This document shows, one piece after another, positions 1 to 7,700 of a stretch of DNA of 42,199 nucleotides. Source of the DNA: Sphaeroforma sirkka (taxonomy: Eukaryota; Opisthokonta; Ichthyosporea; Ichthyophonida); contig LUCW03001995.1 of assembly GCA_001586965.3 (NCBI GenBank), positions 1 through 42,199 of the forward strand, in the 5' to 3' direction. A program made the position numbers and the translations under genes. The notes under the pieces were generated by a model. It was not told the DNA's origin. It did no database searches and saw only the letters and a program-made list of their open reading frames with translations. Positions within the stretch are counted from its first letter, which is position 1, and each line of letters opens with the position of its first letter.

Positions 1-744
1 TATCAGTACAACAGGTTATCCGGCAAGTACACACACTTTTACACACACATATATATATTATATACGTTTGAACGTACTTATCGCTCTCATATCCATTAAA
101 GCTGTGATATGCAGAGTGTTGTATTGGTGACTGTCATACCTTCCTTAGTGAACACTGGGTAACAACAATAATCTATTTTAATATAATGCCCTATGTACTG
201 TTTCTGCACTTACAACCTTTACTTCTACCTGCGCCCCTATTAATTGTCCACCGTCCTCTGATTCAGGGCGAGTGCTTGGGTGCTGATCTGTCGTACGCAG
301 GGAGTTCAAATGGGCCATCTCTATAAGTCATGACACGGCAGAACCAGTAAGTGCATCTGTAACGTTGTGTGTATATATATGTGATATCTGTTTTTTTATA
401 TGTAGCCGTGTACGTGTAAGTAGAGGGAATGGGTTTCCAGTCAATTCTTCACGCTAATATCAACTCGAAATTCCAAAAGAATCTGCTTGTGACACGTCCA
501 GTGTGCATGCATGTACGTCTGCGCTAAGATGTGGTCATGTACTTGAAAAGGATACATATATGTCAGTATATATATATGTGAGTATGTATTCATGTTTGTG
601 CGTGTATGTGCGTATGGGAGTAGGTACATATGTGGTGTGTCAATATTTATCCATGCATATGTATTCAGATGTATGTGTATGCTTGTGTCTGTGTGTTGTT
701 CTGTGTGGGAGGAATGTGGAGGTACATGTATATGTTTCTCCCAG
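1..744. other. Noncoding TG/TA-rich flank, upstream part of gene
   Basis: I see no convincing coding sequence here apart from the doubtful exon at 267-346. Positions 30-65 are an AC/AT-rich simple stretch. Positions about 550-720 are degenerate TGTA/TGTG-rich sequence. Short open frames on both strands translate into cysteine-, tyrosine- and valine-rich low-complexity strings that follow the dinucleotide bias, so I do not treat them as genes. If the SETD3-like gene model is right, this interval should hold its first exon(s) or an upstream intron. I could not identify a start codon or promoter. Confidence 0.5.
267..346 (+). CDS. Doubtful exon, possible N-terminal part of SETD3-like gene
   Basis: A pyrimidine-rich stretch ending CTGATTCAG precedes position 267, with a TATTAAT branch-like heptamer at 239-245 about 22 nt before the AG. 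A perfect GTAAGT lies at 347-352. All three frames contain a stop before 347 (frame from 267 at 324-326, frame from 268 at 331-333, frame from 269 earlier), so the whole interval cannot be an internal coding exon. The frame from 268 reads AWVLICRTQGVQMGHLYK, loosely like the W-x(6-7)-G stretch preceding the SET domain in this family. A coding exon would then need a weak donor at 327 (GTCATG). It could equally be a 5' noncoding exon or chance. Confidence 0.22.
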
Positions 745-941
745 GCTGTTGTGTCTTTGTGGCACCTGCTGCATTACCACTAGGTAGGTCCCCGTCTCCG
801 CAAAGGGTAACAGCTCCGCCTGGTGACAATACACTACACATATCTACTGTCCTAAAACCCTATATTCTAAAAAAACCCAGTCTTGATATACTCGACAGCC
901 TGTGCGGTTGGCAGAAGCTGTCTCTGCTTTGTGCAATCTTG
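745..941 (+). CDS. SETD3: Exon A: SET-domain N-terminal segment
   Basis: The frame with codons at 747, 750 and so on reads LGRSPSPQRVTAPPGD (from about 780) and then GWQKLSLLCAIL near the end. In the SETD3/SETD6 family this region has a G-x-G-x(2)-A-x-R-x-I-x(2)-G-[DE] motif followed by a helix with Leu-rich LxLLxAIL-type residues. The Arg, the Gly-Asp pair and the helix fit, although the second Gly of the motif is not conserved. The acceptor is a pyrimidine-rich TTTCTCCCAG ending at 744; starts at 788 or 814 are also possible. The donor at 942 is GTCTCT, which is weak, with phase 0. The stop at 948-950 requires splicing before it. This is the least certain of the five exons. Confidence 0.5.
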
Positions 942-1229
942 GTCTCTTGATGTATTGGGTTATCACACTTTGTTGTTTGAATTGTATAGAAAGGCGTAGA
1001 CCGTTGCGCCTGTCTTTGGGTGATGTCTTTCCCAATGCACAGCAGCCAACTACACATAAGCACACCTTCGCATGGACTGATCCTGTTGATCTGCAATGTA
1101 CGTCACTGAGTAGGGTTCCGATTGACGGCCAACCATGTATGACTCTGATTCCGCTGTGGGATCTGAGTAACCACGCCGATGGTCAGAGTGTGTATACACA
1201 CACACCAAAGATATATATGTATATATAAT

Positions 1230-1327
<98 letters not shown>

Positions 1328-4269
1328 TATTTAAAACCGTGCGATTGCTGGCTGGATAGCTAGCTCTGCTTCCTGGAGGTGGTTTGCATTTAGTTATTCG
1401 TTTGGGCGCATGCCCGTATAGCACATGCGTTGGCGTGTGCTGGTCTCTCCATTCAAAGATCTGTACATTTGGGATCGTTCCTAGCACTCATGTGATGCGA
1501 TAGTTTGTTCGTGTGTTATTTTCTATTGGTGCAGGTGTTTTGCACCGCACCACTATCACCTATGCAGGTGACACTCAATCGCCGGATCATTCCTCAGCAG
1601 ACGCATGTGAAACACGTTGCTAAGCAACCATACACAGCAGATGAACCATCACCGCCTAACGATCCATCAGCACACGCCTATAACACATGTCAACAATGGA
1701 TTCTGTTCCTAAGCAACCATCCGAACACTCTTGCATGCCTGTGTTGCAGATCACGAGTTTCTACAATGACGAGGAAGGATGCATCGAATGCTCAGCCATG
1801 AACGACTTTGCTTGCTGGGCAACAGGTGTGGGGATTTGTTTATTTACTTTGTCTATGTATTTGTTAATGTACCTTGTTTATGTATTTGTTTATTCACTTT
1901 GTCTATGTATGTGTTTATGTACCTTGTCTATGTATTTGTTTGTGTATTTTGTCTATGTATTTGTTTATTTACTTTGTCTATGTATTTGTTTAGTTACTTT
2001 GTCCATCTATATGTTTATGTACCTTGCCTATGTATTTGTTTTATTTACTTTGTCTATGTATTTGTTATTTATTTTCTAATTGTGTATGGCACTTTTTCAT
2101 TTTAGATAGTCATCTTATTGTGTATATCCCTGTGCCTTACGTGTACTTCTGGTGAGCTTCACTGCCGGTGTTGCGTTGCATTATTTTGGCGTAAGTGTGT
2201 ATGTCTGATGTGCGTGATTGTGCATTCATTTCCTACGCGCACGTGGCTGGACTACTGGCTACACACAGAAACAGGCGCATAGTTCAGTTGAGTGTTGTGT
2301 ATGAGGGATGTCTCACTTTAAACAGGTGTATAGTTCAGGGAGTGTTGTGTATGTTGATGTCTTACTTATTAGGGCCCGATGACCAGGATGCAGACTAAAG
2401 CGGTGTGGCATTGTAATGATCCAGTAAACTTTCTATACACACACACATCCACCTCCATTAACCCCACACATCCCACCCCTCCATTAACCCACGCACATCC
2501 CACCCTCCATTAACCCACACACATCCACCCCTCCATTAACCCACATACATCCCACCCTCCATTAACTCCACGCACATCCCACCCCTCCATTTTCCCCCCT
2601 ATGCCATACATATGCAATCCCAGGCATGCGACACCAAAAATGGTATGTGCAAATCATAGCATCGCATGCACACGGCAACAGAAATAGGAAATAGAAGATA
2701 GACAATAGTAAATAGAAAATAGGAAATGGGAAATAGGAAATAGAGATTTTGGATTAATAATTAGGAATTAGGATTCAGGAAATAGGGATTAGAAATTTGA
2801 AATCAGGAATTAAGAATTGGAAATAGGAAATAGGAAACAGAAGATAGGAAATAGGAAATAGAGATTAGGAATTATAGAGTTAGGGAAAATAAAGGGAAAT
2901 AGGAAATAGGAGATAGGAATCCAATTACATACATATCCGCGCCTCTAATACACAAATCATAACATAACATTACTGTATGCTCTTCCGTGACTGGGTGTAT
3001 TTACGTAGGTAGCCATGTTTCTATGGTCCTAGGACTACCGCTGAATTCCTGCTGTATAGTGGGTTCGTGCCCACCCAAATACGTACGATACGTTTTCATT
3101 GGTTCTGGTGTGAGCACGAGGAGATAAACTCTTTGCAAAAGAAACAGCAGATGCTCAAGATGGTATCAATGCCTGTGTAAGTTATATGAACGCCTGTGTA
3201 AGTCATACCAATGCCTGTGTAGTCATATCAAGTATACTGTGTGAAGTCATATCAATGCTTTGTGGTAAGTTACATGAATTCTGTGTAAGTTATCAGTGCC
3301 TGTGTAAGTTATATCAATGCCTGTGTAAGTCATATCAATGTGTCTGTGCAAGTTATGTTAATTTGTGTAAGATATATTAATGCCTATGTATGTTATATCA
3401 ATGCCTGTGTAAAGTTATATCAATGCCTGTGTTAAGTTATACCAATGAAACAGTTGTAAGTTATATCAATGCCTGTGTAAAGTTATCCCAGTAGCTTTGG
3501 TAGCCAAGTTACATCAACGCCTGTGTAAGTGATATCAATGCCTGTGTATGTTATATCAATGCTTACACGTATGTATGTTATATCAATGCCTGTGTAAGTC
3601 ATATCAATGCCTGTGTAAATCATATCATTTGCCTGTGTGAAAGTCATATCAATGCCTGTGTAAGTTATATCAATGCTTGTGTATGCAAGTTATATCAATG
3701 CCTGTGTAAGTGTATGTGTGTCGGTTATGTGTGCTAAGTTGTATATGTGTAAGTAGTATCTGTGTCGGTTGTATGTGCGTGTGTGTATGTGATTGAGTCT
3801 TGGTTGTATATGTGGATTGACTGGTTTCCGAACTGCTTTTAACTGTTAATTTATTTAAGTGTTTGACTGTTTAATTGTTTAACTGTTTAACTGTTTGACT
3901 GTTTAAGTATTTGAGTGTTTTTTAAGTCTTTATCTGTTTAAATGTTACAAGTTTAACAGTTTAACTTCAACTGTCAACTTAGCACCAGCGTTGCTTAATG
4001 AATTGGTTGACTGGTCATTCGAATTAGTACTATCGTAGTGTGTTGAACTGTTTACCTGCTGACCCGTGTACCTGTTTGTTTAGTACTAACGTCCTTCCTT
4101 CCATTGCCCCTCTGGCCTCAGCACACTAACGTTTACGTTGCCGAGGGACGTGTTTCTGTTGGGTCTGCCTGTGGAGTTGGTAGCGTTCCTTCGCGTGTAC
4201 ACGTCAATGAAATGGGTGGATGTCTTGGCAGCCCTCTCGCGCGAGCGGCTCACGGAACACTTCCAACAG
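745..4269 (+). CDS. SETD3: SETD3-like SET-domain protein methyltransferase (five visible exons, 3' end missing)
   Basis: Joined exons 745-941, 1043-1189, 1750-1827, 3013-3176 and 4122-4269 stay open (about 244 codons). In order they encode a SET N-terminal segment, the SET motif with Asn-His (LIPLWDLSNHADG), the acidic strand ending in NDF, the catalytic-Tyr motif (FYGPRTTAEFLLYSGF), and the first helices of the Rubisco-LSMT substrate-binding domain (VELVAFLRVY). In SETD3 enzymes these regions bind S-adenosylmethionine and position actin His73 for N-methylation in the cytoplasm. The Trp in PLWD is typical of SETD3 rather than the lysine-methylating relatives, which usually have Ala there. Parts of the family are not visible: the N-terminus, the ~90-residue insert between exons A and B, and everything after the first substrate-domain helices. 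The last part would lie beyond the satellite. The gene may be functional with a giant intron, or a decayed copy. Family assignment is from recalled sequences. Confidence 0.78.
942..1042 (+). other. Putative short intron between exons A and B
   Basis: This 101-nt interval starts GTCTCT and ends CCCAATGCACAG. Removing it keeps phase 0 on both sides. In the SETD3 family about 90 residues separate the parts encoded by exons A and B, so either this gene lacks that insert or the boundaries are wrong. The frame of exon B is open back to 902 and an alternative acceptor (TTGTATAG, ending 989) exists, but joining it to the donors I tried gives a stop or the wrong frame. Confidence 0.35.
1043..1189 (+). 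CDS. SETD3: Exon B: SET motif with Asn-His (LIPLWDLSNHADG)
   Basis: The frame with codons at 1043, 1046 and so on ends in CMTLIPLWDLSNHADGQS. I recall ALIPLWDMCNHTNG for human SETD3: 9 of 14 residues agree, including the AdoMet-contacting Asn-His and the substrate-pocket Trp. The spacing from the Trp of TFAWTD to LIPL is 28 residues, the same as I count in human SETD3. In that gapless alignment the actin-pocket Asn (about residue 256) is Ser here. The donor GTGTAT at 1190 gives phase 0 into exon C. The 5' boundary is uncertain: AG at 1041-1042 or 1044-1045, or further upstream. Confidence 0.8.
1190..1749 (+). other. Intron between exons B and C
   Basis: The intron is 560 nt, from GTGTAT at 1190 to TGTTGCAG ending at 1749, with phase 0 on both sides. 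It carries the compound AC/AT microsatellite almost from its first base. Positions 1335-1749 are mostly unique sequence. A second acceptor-like site (TTTCTATTGGTGCAG ending 1534) opens a plus frame to 1801, but that frame does not continue the methyltransferase alignment. It could be an alternative or decoy acceptor. Confidence 0.65.
1192..1331. repeat. Compound (AC)n-(AT)n microsatellite
   Basis: AC-rich sequence begins just inside the exon B donor (TGTATACACACACACC). After a short ATATATGTATATATAA stretch there is an AC tract of about 62 nt (1231-1292, interrupted once by AT and once by CG), then an AT tract of about 38 nt to 1330. The minus-strand open frame across it translates to a Val-Cys-Tyr-Ile repeat, which is an artefact of the dinucleotide. 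Confidence 0.97.
1750..1827 (+). CDS. SETD3: Exon C: SET strand ending in the Asn-Asp-Phe motif
   Basis: The exon encodes ITSFYNDEEGCIECSAMNDF followed by ACWATG. The family region reads approximately TTGYN-LEDDRCECVAL-QDF in human SETD3 (recalled), so Tyr-Asn, the acidic pair, Glu-Cys and Asp-Phe align without gaps and continue directly from NHADG of exon B. The acceptor is TGTTGCAG at 1742-1749, phase 0. Two donors are possible: GTGTGG at 1826 (better sequence, phase 1) or GTGGGG at 1828 (phase 0). Only the second joins exon D in frame, and it keeps 11 residues between Asp-Phe and Phe-Tyr-Gly as in SETD3. The usual Gly-Glu after Asp-Phe is not obvious, so this end is less certain. Confidence 0.78.
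1834..2078. repeat. 25-bp minisatellite, about 9-10 copies
   Basis: The unit is well shown by 1846-1870 and 1871-1895: ACTTTGTCTATGTATTTG plus seven variable bases such as TTTATTT or TTAATGT. Copies alternate between ACTTTG and ACCTTG starts. The array begins six nt after the proposed exon C donor. Because 25 is not a multiple of 3, all plus frames cycle through it, and two stay open as hydrophobic LSMYLF-like strings that could be mistaken for membrane segments. Confidence 0.95.
2269..2369. repeat. 51-bp tandem duplication (two diverged copies)
   Basis: AAACAGGCGCATAGTTCAG at 2269 and AAACAGGTGTATAGTTCAG at 2320 start two adjacent copies. Both continue with GAGTGTTGTGTATG and a GATGTC-TACTT-like end. 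The copies differ by several substitutions and a small deletion. Confidence 0.85.
2435..2598. repeat. C-rich ~26-bp minisatellite, about six copies
   Basis: Six copies share CACATCCCACCC and CCTCCATTAACCC, with unit lengths of about 25-27 bp. The plus strand is almost free of G. The array ends in a short C/T run (TTTTCCCCCC). CATTAACCC is not a telomere repeat. Confidence 0.93.
2681..2919. repeat. GGAAATA-type purine-rich repeat tract
   Basis: Many degenerate copies of a 7-bp AGGAAAT / AGAAGAT / AGGAATT unit make a strongly purine-rich plus strand, interrupted at about 2747-2815 by more divergent ATTAGGAATTAGG-type copies. No coding potential is seen. Confidence 0.93.
3013..3176 (+). CDS. 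SETD3: Exon D: catalytic-Tyr motif and start of substrate-binding domain
   Basis: Codons from 3013 read PCFYGPRTTAEFLLYSGFV and later INSLQKKQQMLKMVSMPV. FYGPRTTAEFLLYSGF matches the FYGTRSNAEFVIHSGF I recall for human SETD3 in 10 of 16 positions. It keeps the Tyr and Arg of the actin-His pocket (about Y313 and R316), while the Ile at about 311 is Cys here. The following residues fit the linker and first helix of the Rubisco-LSMT substrate-binding domain. The donor GTAAGT at 3177 is a perfect consensus, phase 2, and lies inside the first unit of the 21-bp minisatellite. Reading on without splicing meets TAA at 3178-3180. This exon and its 3' junction are the best supported part of the model. 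Confidence 0.87.
3163..3711. repeat. 21-bp minisatellite carrying the 5' splice site, about 25 copies
   Basis: The unit is TATCAATGCCTGTGTAAGT plus TA or CA. The first copy overlaps the last 14 bases of exon D and its GTAAGT donor. I count about 25 units, of which about 11 keep an intact GTAAGT; others have GTATGT, GTAAAG, GCAAGT or GTAGTC. The period is seven codons, so one frame gives a heptad like YQCLCKS between stops. This is a property of the repeat, not a separate gene. Confidence 0.93.
3838..3979. repeat. 8-bp GTTTAACT-type repeat
   Basis: There are tandem and near-tandem copies of GTTTAACT / GTTTGACT / GTTTAAGT, best ordered at about 3860-3908 and more scattered afterwards. Many copies contain TTAAC or TTGAC, which resemble intron branch-point sequences. 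Confidence 0.85.
4084..4121 (+). promoter_or_regulatory. Branch point, polypyrimidine tract and 3' splice site of exon E
   Basis: TACTAAC at 4084-4090 is the full optimal branch-point heptamer. A C/T-rich tract (about 4092-4118) follows, then CAG ending at 4121. The branch A at 4089 lies 32 nt from the AG. This is the clearest splice acceptor in the window and sets the exon E start at 4122. Confidence 0.9.
4122..4269 (+). CDS. SETD3: Exon E: substrate-binding domain helices (last visible exon)
   Basis: After one base completing the split Val codon, the frame reads TLTFTLPRDVFLLGLPVELV, then AFLRVYTSMKWVDVLAAL and SRERLTEHFQQ. AFLRVY matches AFLRVF of human SETD3 (recalled), at a similar distance after the catalytic motif. 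Codon usage is visibly GC-richer than the surroundings. The likely donor is CAG|GTACAG at 4270, phase 0, only a moderate consensus. Without splicing the frame runs on to TGA at 4342-4344, ending RCAWCLDSGRFRALASCV, which does not resemble the family and would truncate the domain. The remaining helices, about 100 or more residues in relatives, are not found in the window. Confidence 0.85.
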
Positions 4270-4356
4270 GTACAGTCACAGCTTGTTCGATGCGCGTGGT
4301 GTTTAGATTCTGGGAGATTTAGGGCTTTGGCTTCTTGTGTCTGAGGCTAGGGGTTT
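4270..4356 (+). other. Unique sequence between exon E and the satellite
   Basis: These 87 nt start with the putative donor GTACAG. The exon E frame stays open to TGA at 4342. The 38-bp satellite starts about 10 nt after that stop. I see no polyadenylation signal (AATAAA) here. Confidence 0.5.
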
Positions 4357-4735
4357 TGGCAGTATAAAGTTATTTGGTACATTGCCTAGTTGACACCAGT
4401 ATATAGTTACACTGGTACATTGCCTGGTTGCACATGGTAGAGCTAACTATTTGGTACATTGCCTCAGTTACCTGGCCAAATATAGTTATTTGGTATTATT
4501 GTTGCTCATTCATTTGCTTGTAGTATATAGTTATTTGGTACATTGCCTATCCCCAATTTGTATGCTTGTAGTATATAGTTATTTGGTACAAACTAGTTGC
4601 ACCAAGGTATATAGTTATTTGGTACATTGCCTAGTTGACTTAGTTTATAGTTAGTTTTATGCCTAGTTGACTTGTTTTGGCATATGGTAGTTATTTGTTA
4701 CATTGCCCTATTTGATTTGTAGTATAAGTTATTTG
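4357..4735 (+). repeat. Degenerate left edge of the satellite
   Basis: About ten monomers carry many substitutions and indels, for example CAGTATAAAG, GAGCTAACTATTTGG, GGTATTATTGTTGC and CCTATCCCCAATTTG. After about 4736 the copies become nearly identical. Decayed edges are usual where unequal exchange no longer homogenises terminal copies. Confidence 0.93.
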
Positions 4736-7700
4736 GTACATTGCCTAGTTGACTTGTAGTATATAGTTATTTGGTACATTGCCTAGTTGGCTTGTAGTAT
4801 ATAGTTATTTGGTACATTGCCTAGTTGTTTTGTAGTATATAGTTATTTGGTACATTGCCTATTTGATTTGTAGTATATAGTTATTTGGTACATTGCCTAG
4901 TTGGCTTGTAGTATATAGTTATTTGGTACATTGCCTAGTTGACTTGTAGTATATAGTTATTTGGTACATTGCCTAGTTGGCTTGTAGTATATAGTTATTT
5001 GGTACATTGCCTAGTTGGCTTGTAGTATATAGTTATTTGGTACATTGCCTAGTTGATTTTGTAGTATATAGTTATTTGGTACATTGCCTAGTTGGATTTG
5101 TAGTATATAGTTATTTGGTACATTGCCTAGTTGATTTGTAGTATATAGTTATTTGGTACATTGCCTAGTTGGCTTGTAGTATATAGTTATTTGGTACATT
5201 GCCTAGTTGACTTGTAGTATATAGTTATTTGGTACATTGCCTAGTTGACTTGTAGTATATAGTTATTTGGTACATTGCCTAGTTGGCTTGTAGTATATAG
5301 TTATTTGGTACATTGCCTAGTTGGCTTGTAGTATATAGTTATTTGGTACATTGCCTAGTTGATTTGTAGTATATAGTTATTTGGTACATTGCCTAGTTGG
5401 CTTGTAGTATATAGTTATTTGGTACATTGCCTAGTTGGCTTGTAGTATATAGTTATTTGGTACATTGCCTAGTTGGCTTGTAGTATATAGTTATTTGGTA
5501 CATTGCCTAGTTGATTTGTAGTATATAGTTATTTGGTACATTGCCTAGTTGATTTGTAGTATATAGTTATTTGGTACATTGCCTAGTTGGCTTGTAGTAT
5601 ATAGTTATTTGGTACATTGCCTAGTTGCTTGTAGTATATAGTTATTTGGTACATTGCCTAGTTGGCTTGTAGTATATAGTTATTTGGTACATTGCCTAGT
5701 TGATTTTGTAGTATATAGTTATTTGGTACATTGCCTAGTTGACTTGTAGTATATAGTTATTTGGTACATTGCCTAGTTGATTTGTAGTATATAGTTATTT
5801 GGTACATTGCCTAGTTGGCTTGTAGTATATAGTTATTTGGTACATTGCCTAGTTGGCTTGTAGTATATAGTTATTTGGTACATTGCCTAGTTGACTTGTA
5901 GTATATAGTTATTTGGTACATTGCCTAGTTGACTTGTAGTATATAGTTATTTGGTACATTGCCTAGTTGGCTTGTAGTATATAGTTATTTGGTACATTGC
6001 CTAGTTGCTTGTAGTATATAGTTATTTGGTACATTGCCTAGTTGGCTTGTAGTATATAGTTATTTGGTACATTGCCTAGTTGACTTGTAGTATATAGTTA
6101 TTTGGTACATTGCCTAGTTGGCTTGTAGTATATAGTTATTTGGTACATTGCCTAGTTGATTTGTAGTATATAGTTATTTGGTACATTGCCTAGTTGACTT
6201 GTAGTATATAGTTATTTGGTACATTGCCTAGTGATTTGTAGTATATAGTTATTTGGTACATTGCCTAGTTGATTTGTAGTATATAGTTATTTGGTACATT
6301 GCCTAGTTGATTTGTAGTATATAGTTATTTGGTACATTGCCTAGTTGACTTGTAGTATATAGTTATTTGGTACATTGCCTAGTTGACTTGTAGTATATAG
6401 TTATCTGGTACATTGCCTAGTTGGCTTGTAGTATATAGTTATTTGGTACATTGCCTAGTTGACTTGTAGTATATAGTTATTTGGTACATTGCCTAGTTGG
6501 CTTGTAGTATATAGTTATTTGGTACATTGCCTAGTTGGCTTGTAGTATATAGTTATTTGGTACATTGCCTAGTTGGCTTGTAGTATATAGTTATTTGGTA
6601 CATTGCCTAGTTGGCTTGTAGTATATAGTTATTTGGTACATTGCCTAGTTGGCTTGTAGTATATAGTTATTTGGTACATTGCCTAGTTGACTTGTAGTAT
6701 ATAGTTATTTGGTACATTGCCTAGTTGGCTTGTAGTATATAGTTATTTGGTACATTGCCTAGTTGATTTGTAGTATATAGTTATTTGGTACATTGCCTAG
6801 TTGACTTGTAGTATATAGTTATTTGGTACATTGCCTAGTTGGCTTGTAGTATATAGCCTGGTACATTGCCTAGTTGGCTTGTAGTATATAGTTATTTGGT
6901 ACATTGCCTAGTTGACTTTTGTAGTATATAGTTATTTGGTACATTGCCTAGTTGGCTTGTAGTATATAGTTATTTGGTACATTGCCTAGTTGACTTGTAG
7001 TATATAGTTATTTGGTACATTGCCTAGTTGGCTTGTAGTATATAGTTATTTGGTACATTGCCTAGTTGATTTGTAGTATATAGTTATTTGGTACATTGCC
7101 TAGTTGGCTTGTAGTATATAGTTATTTGGTACATTGCCTAGTTGACTTGTAGTATATAGTTATTTGGTACATTGCCTAGTTGACTTGTAGTATATAGTTA
7201 TTTGGTACATTGCCTAGTTGATTTGTAGTATATAGTTATTTGGTACATTGCCTAGTTGACTTGTAGTATATAGTTATTTGGTACATTGCCTAGTTGACTT
7301 GTAGTATATAGTTATCTGGTACATTGCCTAGTTGGCTTTAGTATATAGTTATTTGGTACATTGCCTAGTTGGCTTGTAGTATATAGTTATTTGGTACATT
7401 GCCTAGTTGGCTTGTAGTATATAGTTATTTGGTACATTGCCTAGTTGATTTGTAGTATATAGTTATTTGGTACATTGCCTAGTTGGTTTGTAGTATATAG
7501 TTATTTGGTACATTGCCTAGTTGGCTTGTAGTATATAGTTATTTGGTACATTGCCTAGTTGACTTGTAGTATATAGTTATTTGGTACATTGCCTAGTTGA
7601 CTTGTAGTATATAGTTATTTGGTACATTGCCCTAGTTGATTTGTAGTATATAGTTATTTGGTACATTGCCTAGTTGGCTTGGTAGTATATAGTTATTTGG

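Larger units (their letters stand above)
1828..3012 (+). other. Intron between exons C and D
   Basis: The intron is 1,185 nt and contains, in order, a 25-bp minisatellite from its first bases, a 51-bp tandem duplication, a C-rich ~26-bp minisatellite and a GGAAATA purine tract. Positions 2086-2268, 2370-2434, 2599-2680 and 2920-3012 look unique. The acceptor AG is at 3011-3012, with a GTGAC branch-like sequence about 26 nt upstream. An AG at 3007-3008 would bring in the in-frame TAG at 3010, so 3013 is the only nearby start that fits. Confidence 0.65.
3177..4121 (+). other. Intron between exons D and E
   Basis: The intron is 945 nt. It starts with GTAAGT inside the 21-bp minisatellite, passes through TGTG-rich sequence (3712-3837) and an 8-bp TTTAAC-type repeat (3838-3979), and ends with TACTAAC, a pyrimidine tract and CAG. 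Phase 2 is kept exactly: GT from exon D joins C from exon E to make a Val codon, and MLKMVSMPV-TLTFTLP then aligns with the family without a gap. Confidence 0.85.

Noticed and set aside
503..787. Overlapping plus frames at 503-787 and 592-783
   Set aside because: Cys/Tyr/Val-rich low-complexity translation of TG/TA-rich DNA, without family resemblance.
1050..1487. 145-codon minus-strand frame
   Set aside because: Most of it is the AC/AT microsatellite translated as Val-Cys and Tyr-Ile repeats, and the rest is antisense to exon B.
1505..1801. 98-codon plus frame with a good acceptor (CAG ending 1534)
   Set aside because: It overlaps exon C in another frame, ends at a stop and does not match the methyltransferase family. 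Kept only as a possible decoy acceptor.
1687..2079. Open frame ending in a long hydrophobic, membrane-like stretch
   Set aside because: The first part is exon C in its true frame. The hydrophobic part is translation of the 25-bp minisatellite after the splice donor.
2195..2398. 67-codon plus frame MCMSDVRDCAF...
   Set aside because: It crosses the 51-bp duplication, lies inside the exon C-D intron and fits no part of the methyltransferase.
2435..2598. Interstitial telomere repeat (CATTAACCC)
   Set aside because: The period is about 26 bp and the short motif is not a tandem CCCTAA-type hexamer or heptamer.
3186..3380. Cys-rich heptad protein (YQCLCKS repeats)
   Set aside because: It is produced by the 21-bp period of the intronic minisatellite and has no independent start context or homology.
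4104..4322. 72-codon frame overlapping exon E
   Set aside because: It is a shadow frame that starts before the TACTAAC-defined acceptor. The alternative frame has the family motifs.
4451..4654. 67-codon frame in the left edge of the satellite
   Set aside because: It is open only because indels in degenerate monomers remove stops. The peptide is a repeated YSYLVHCL-like string of satellite origin.
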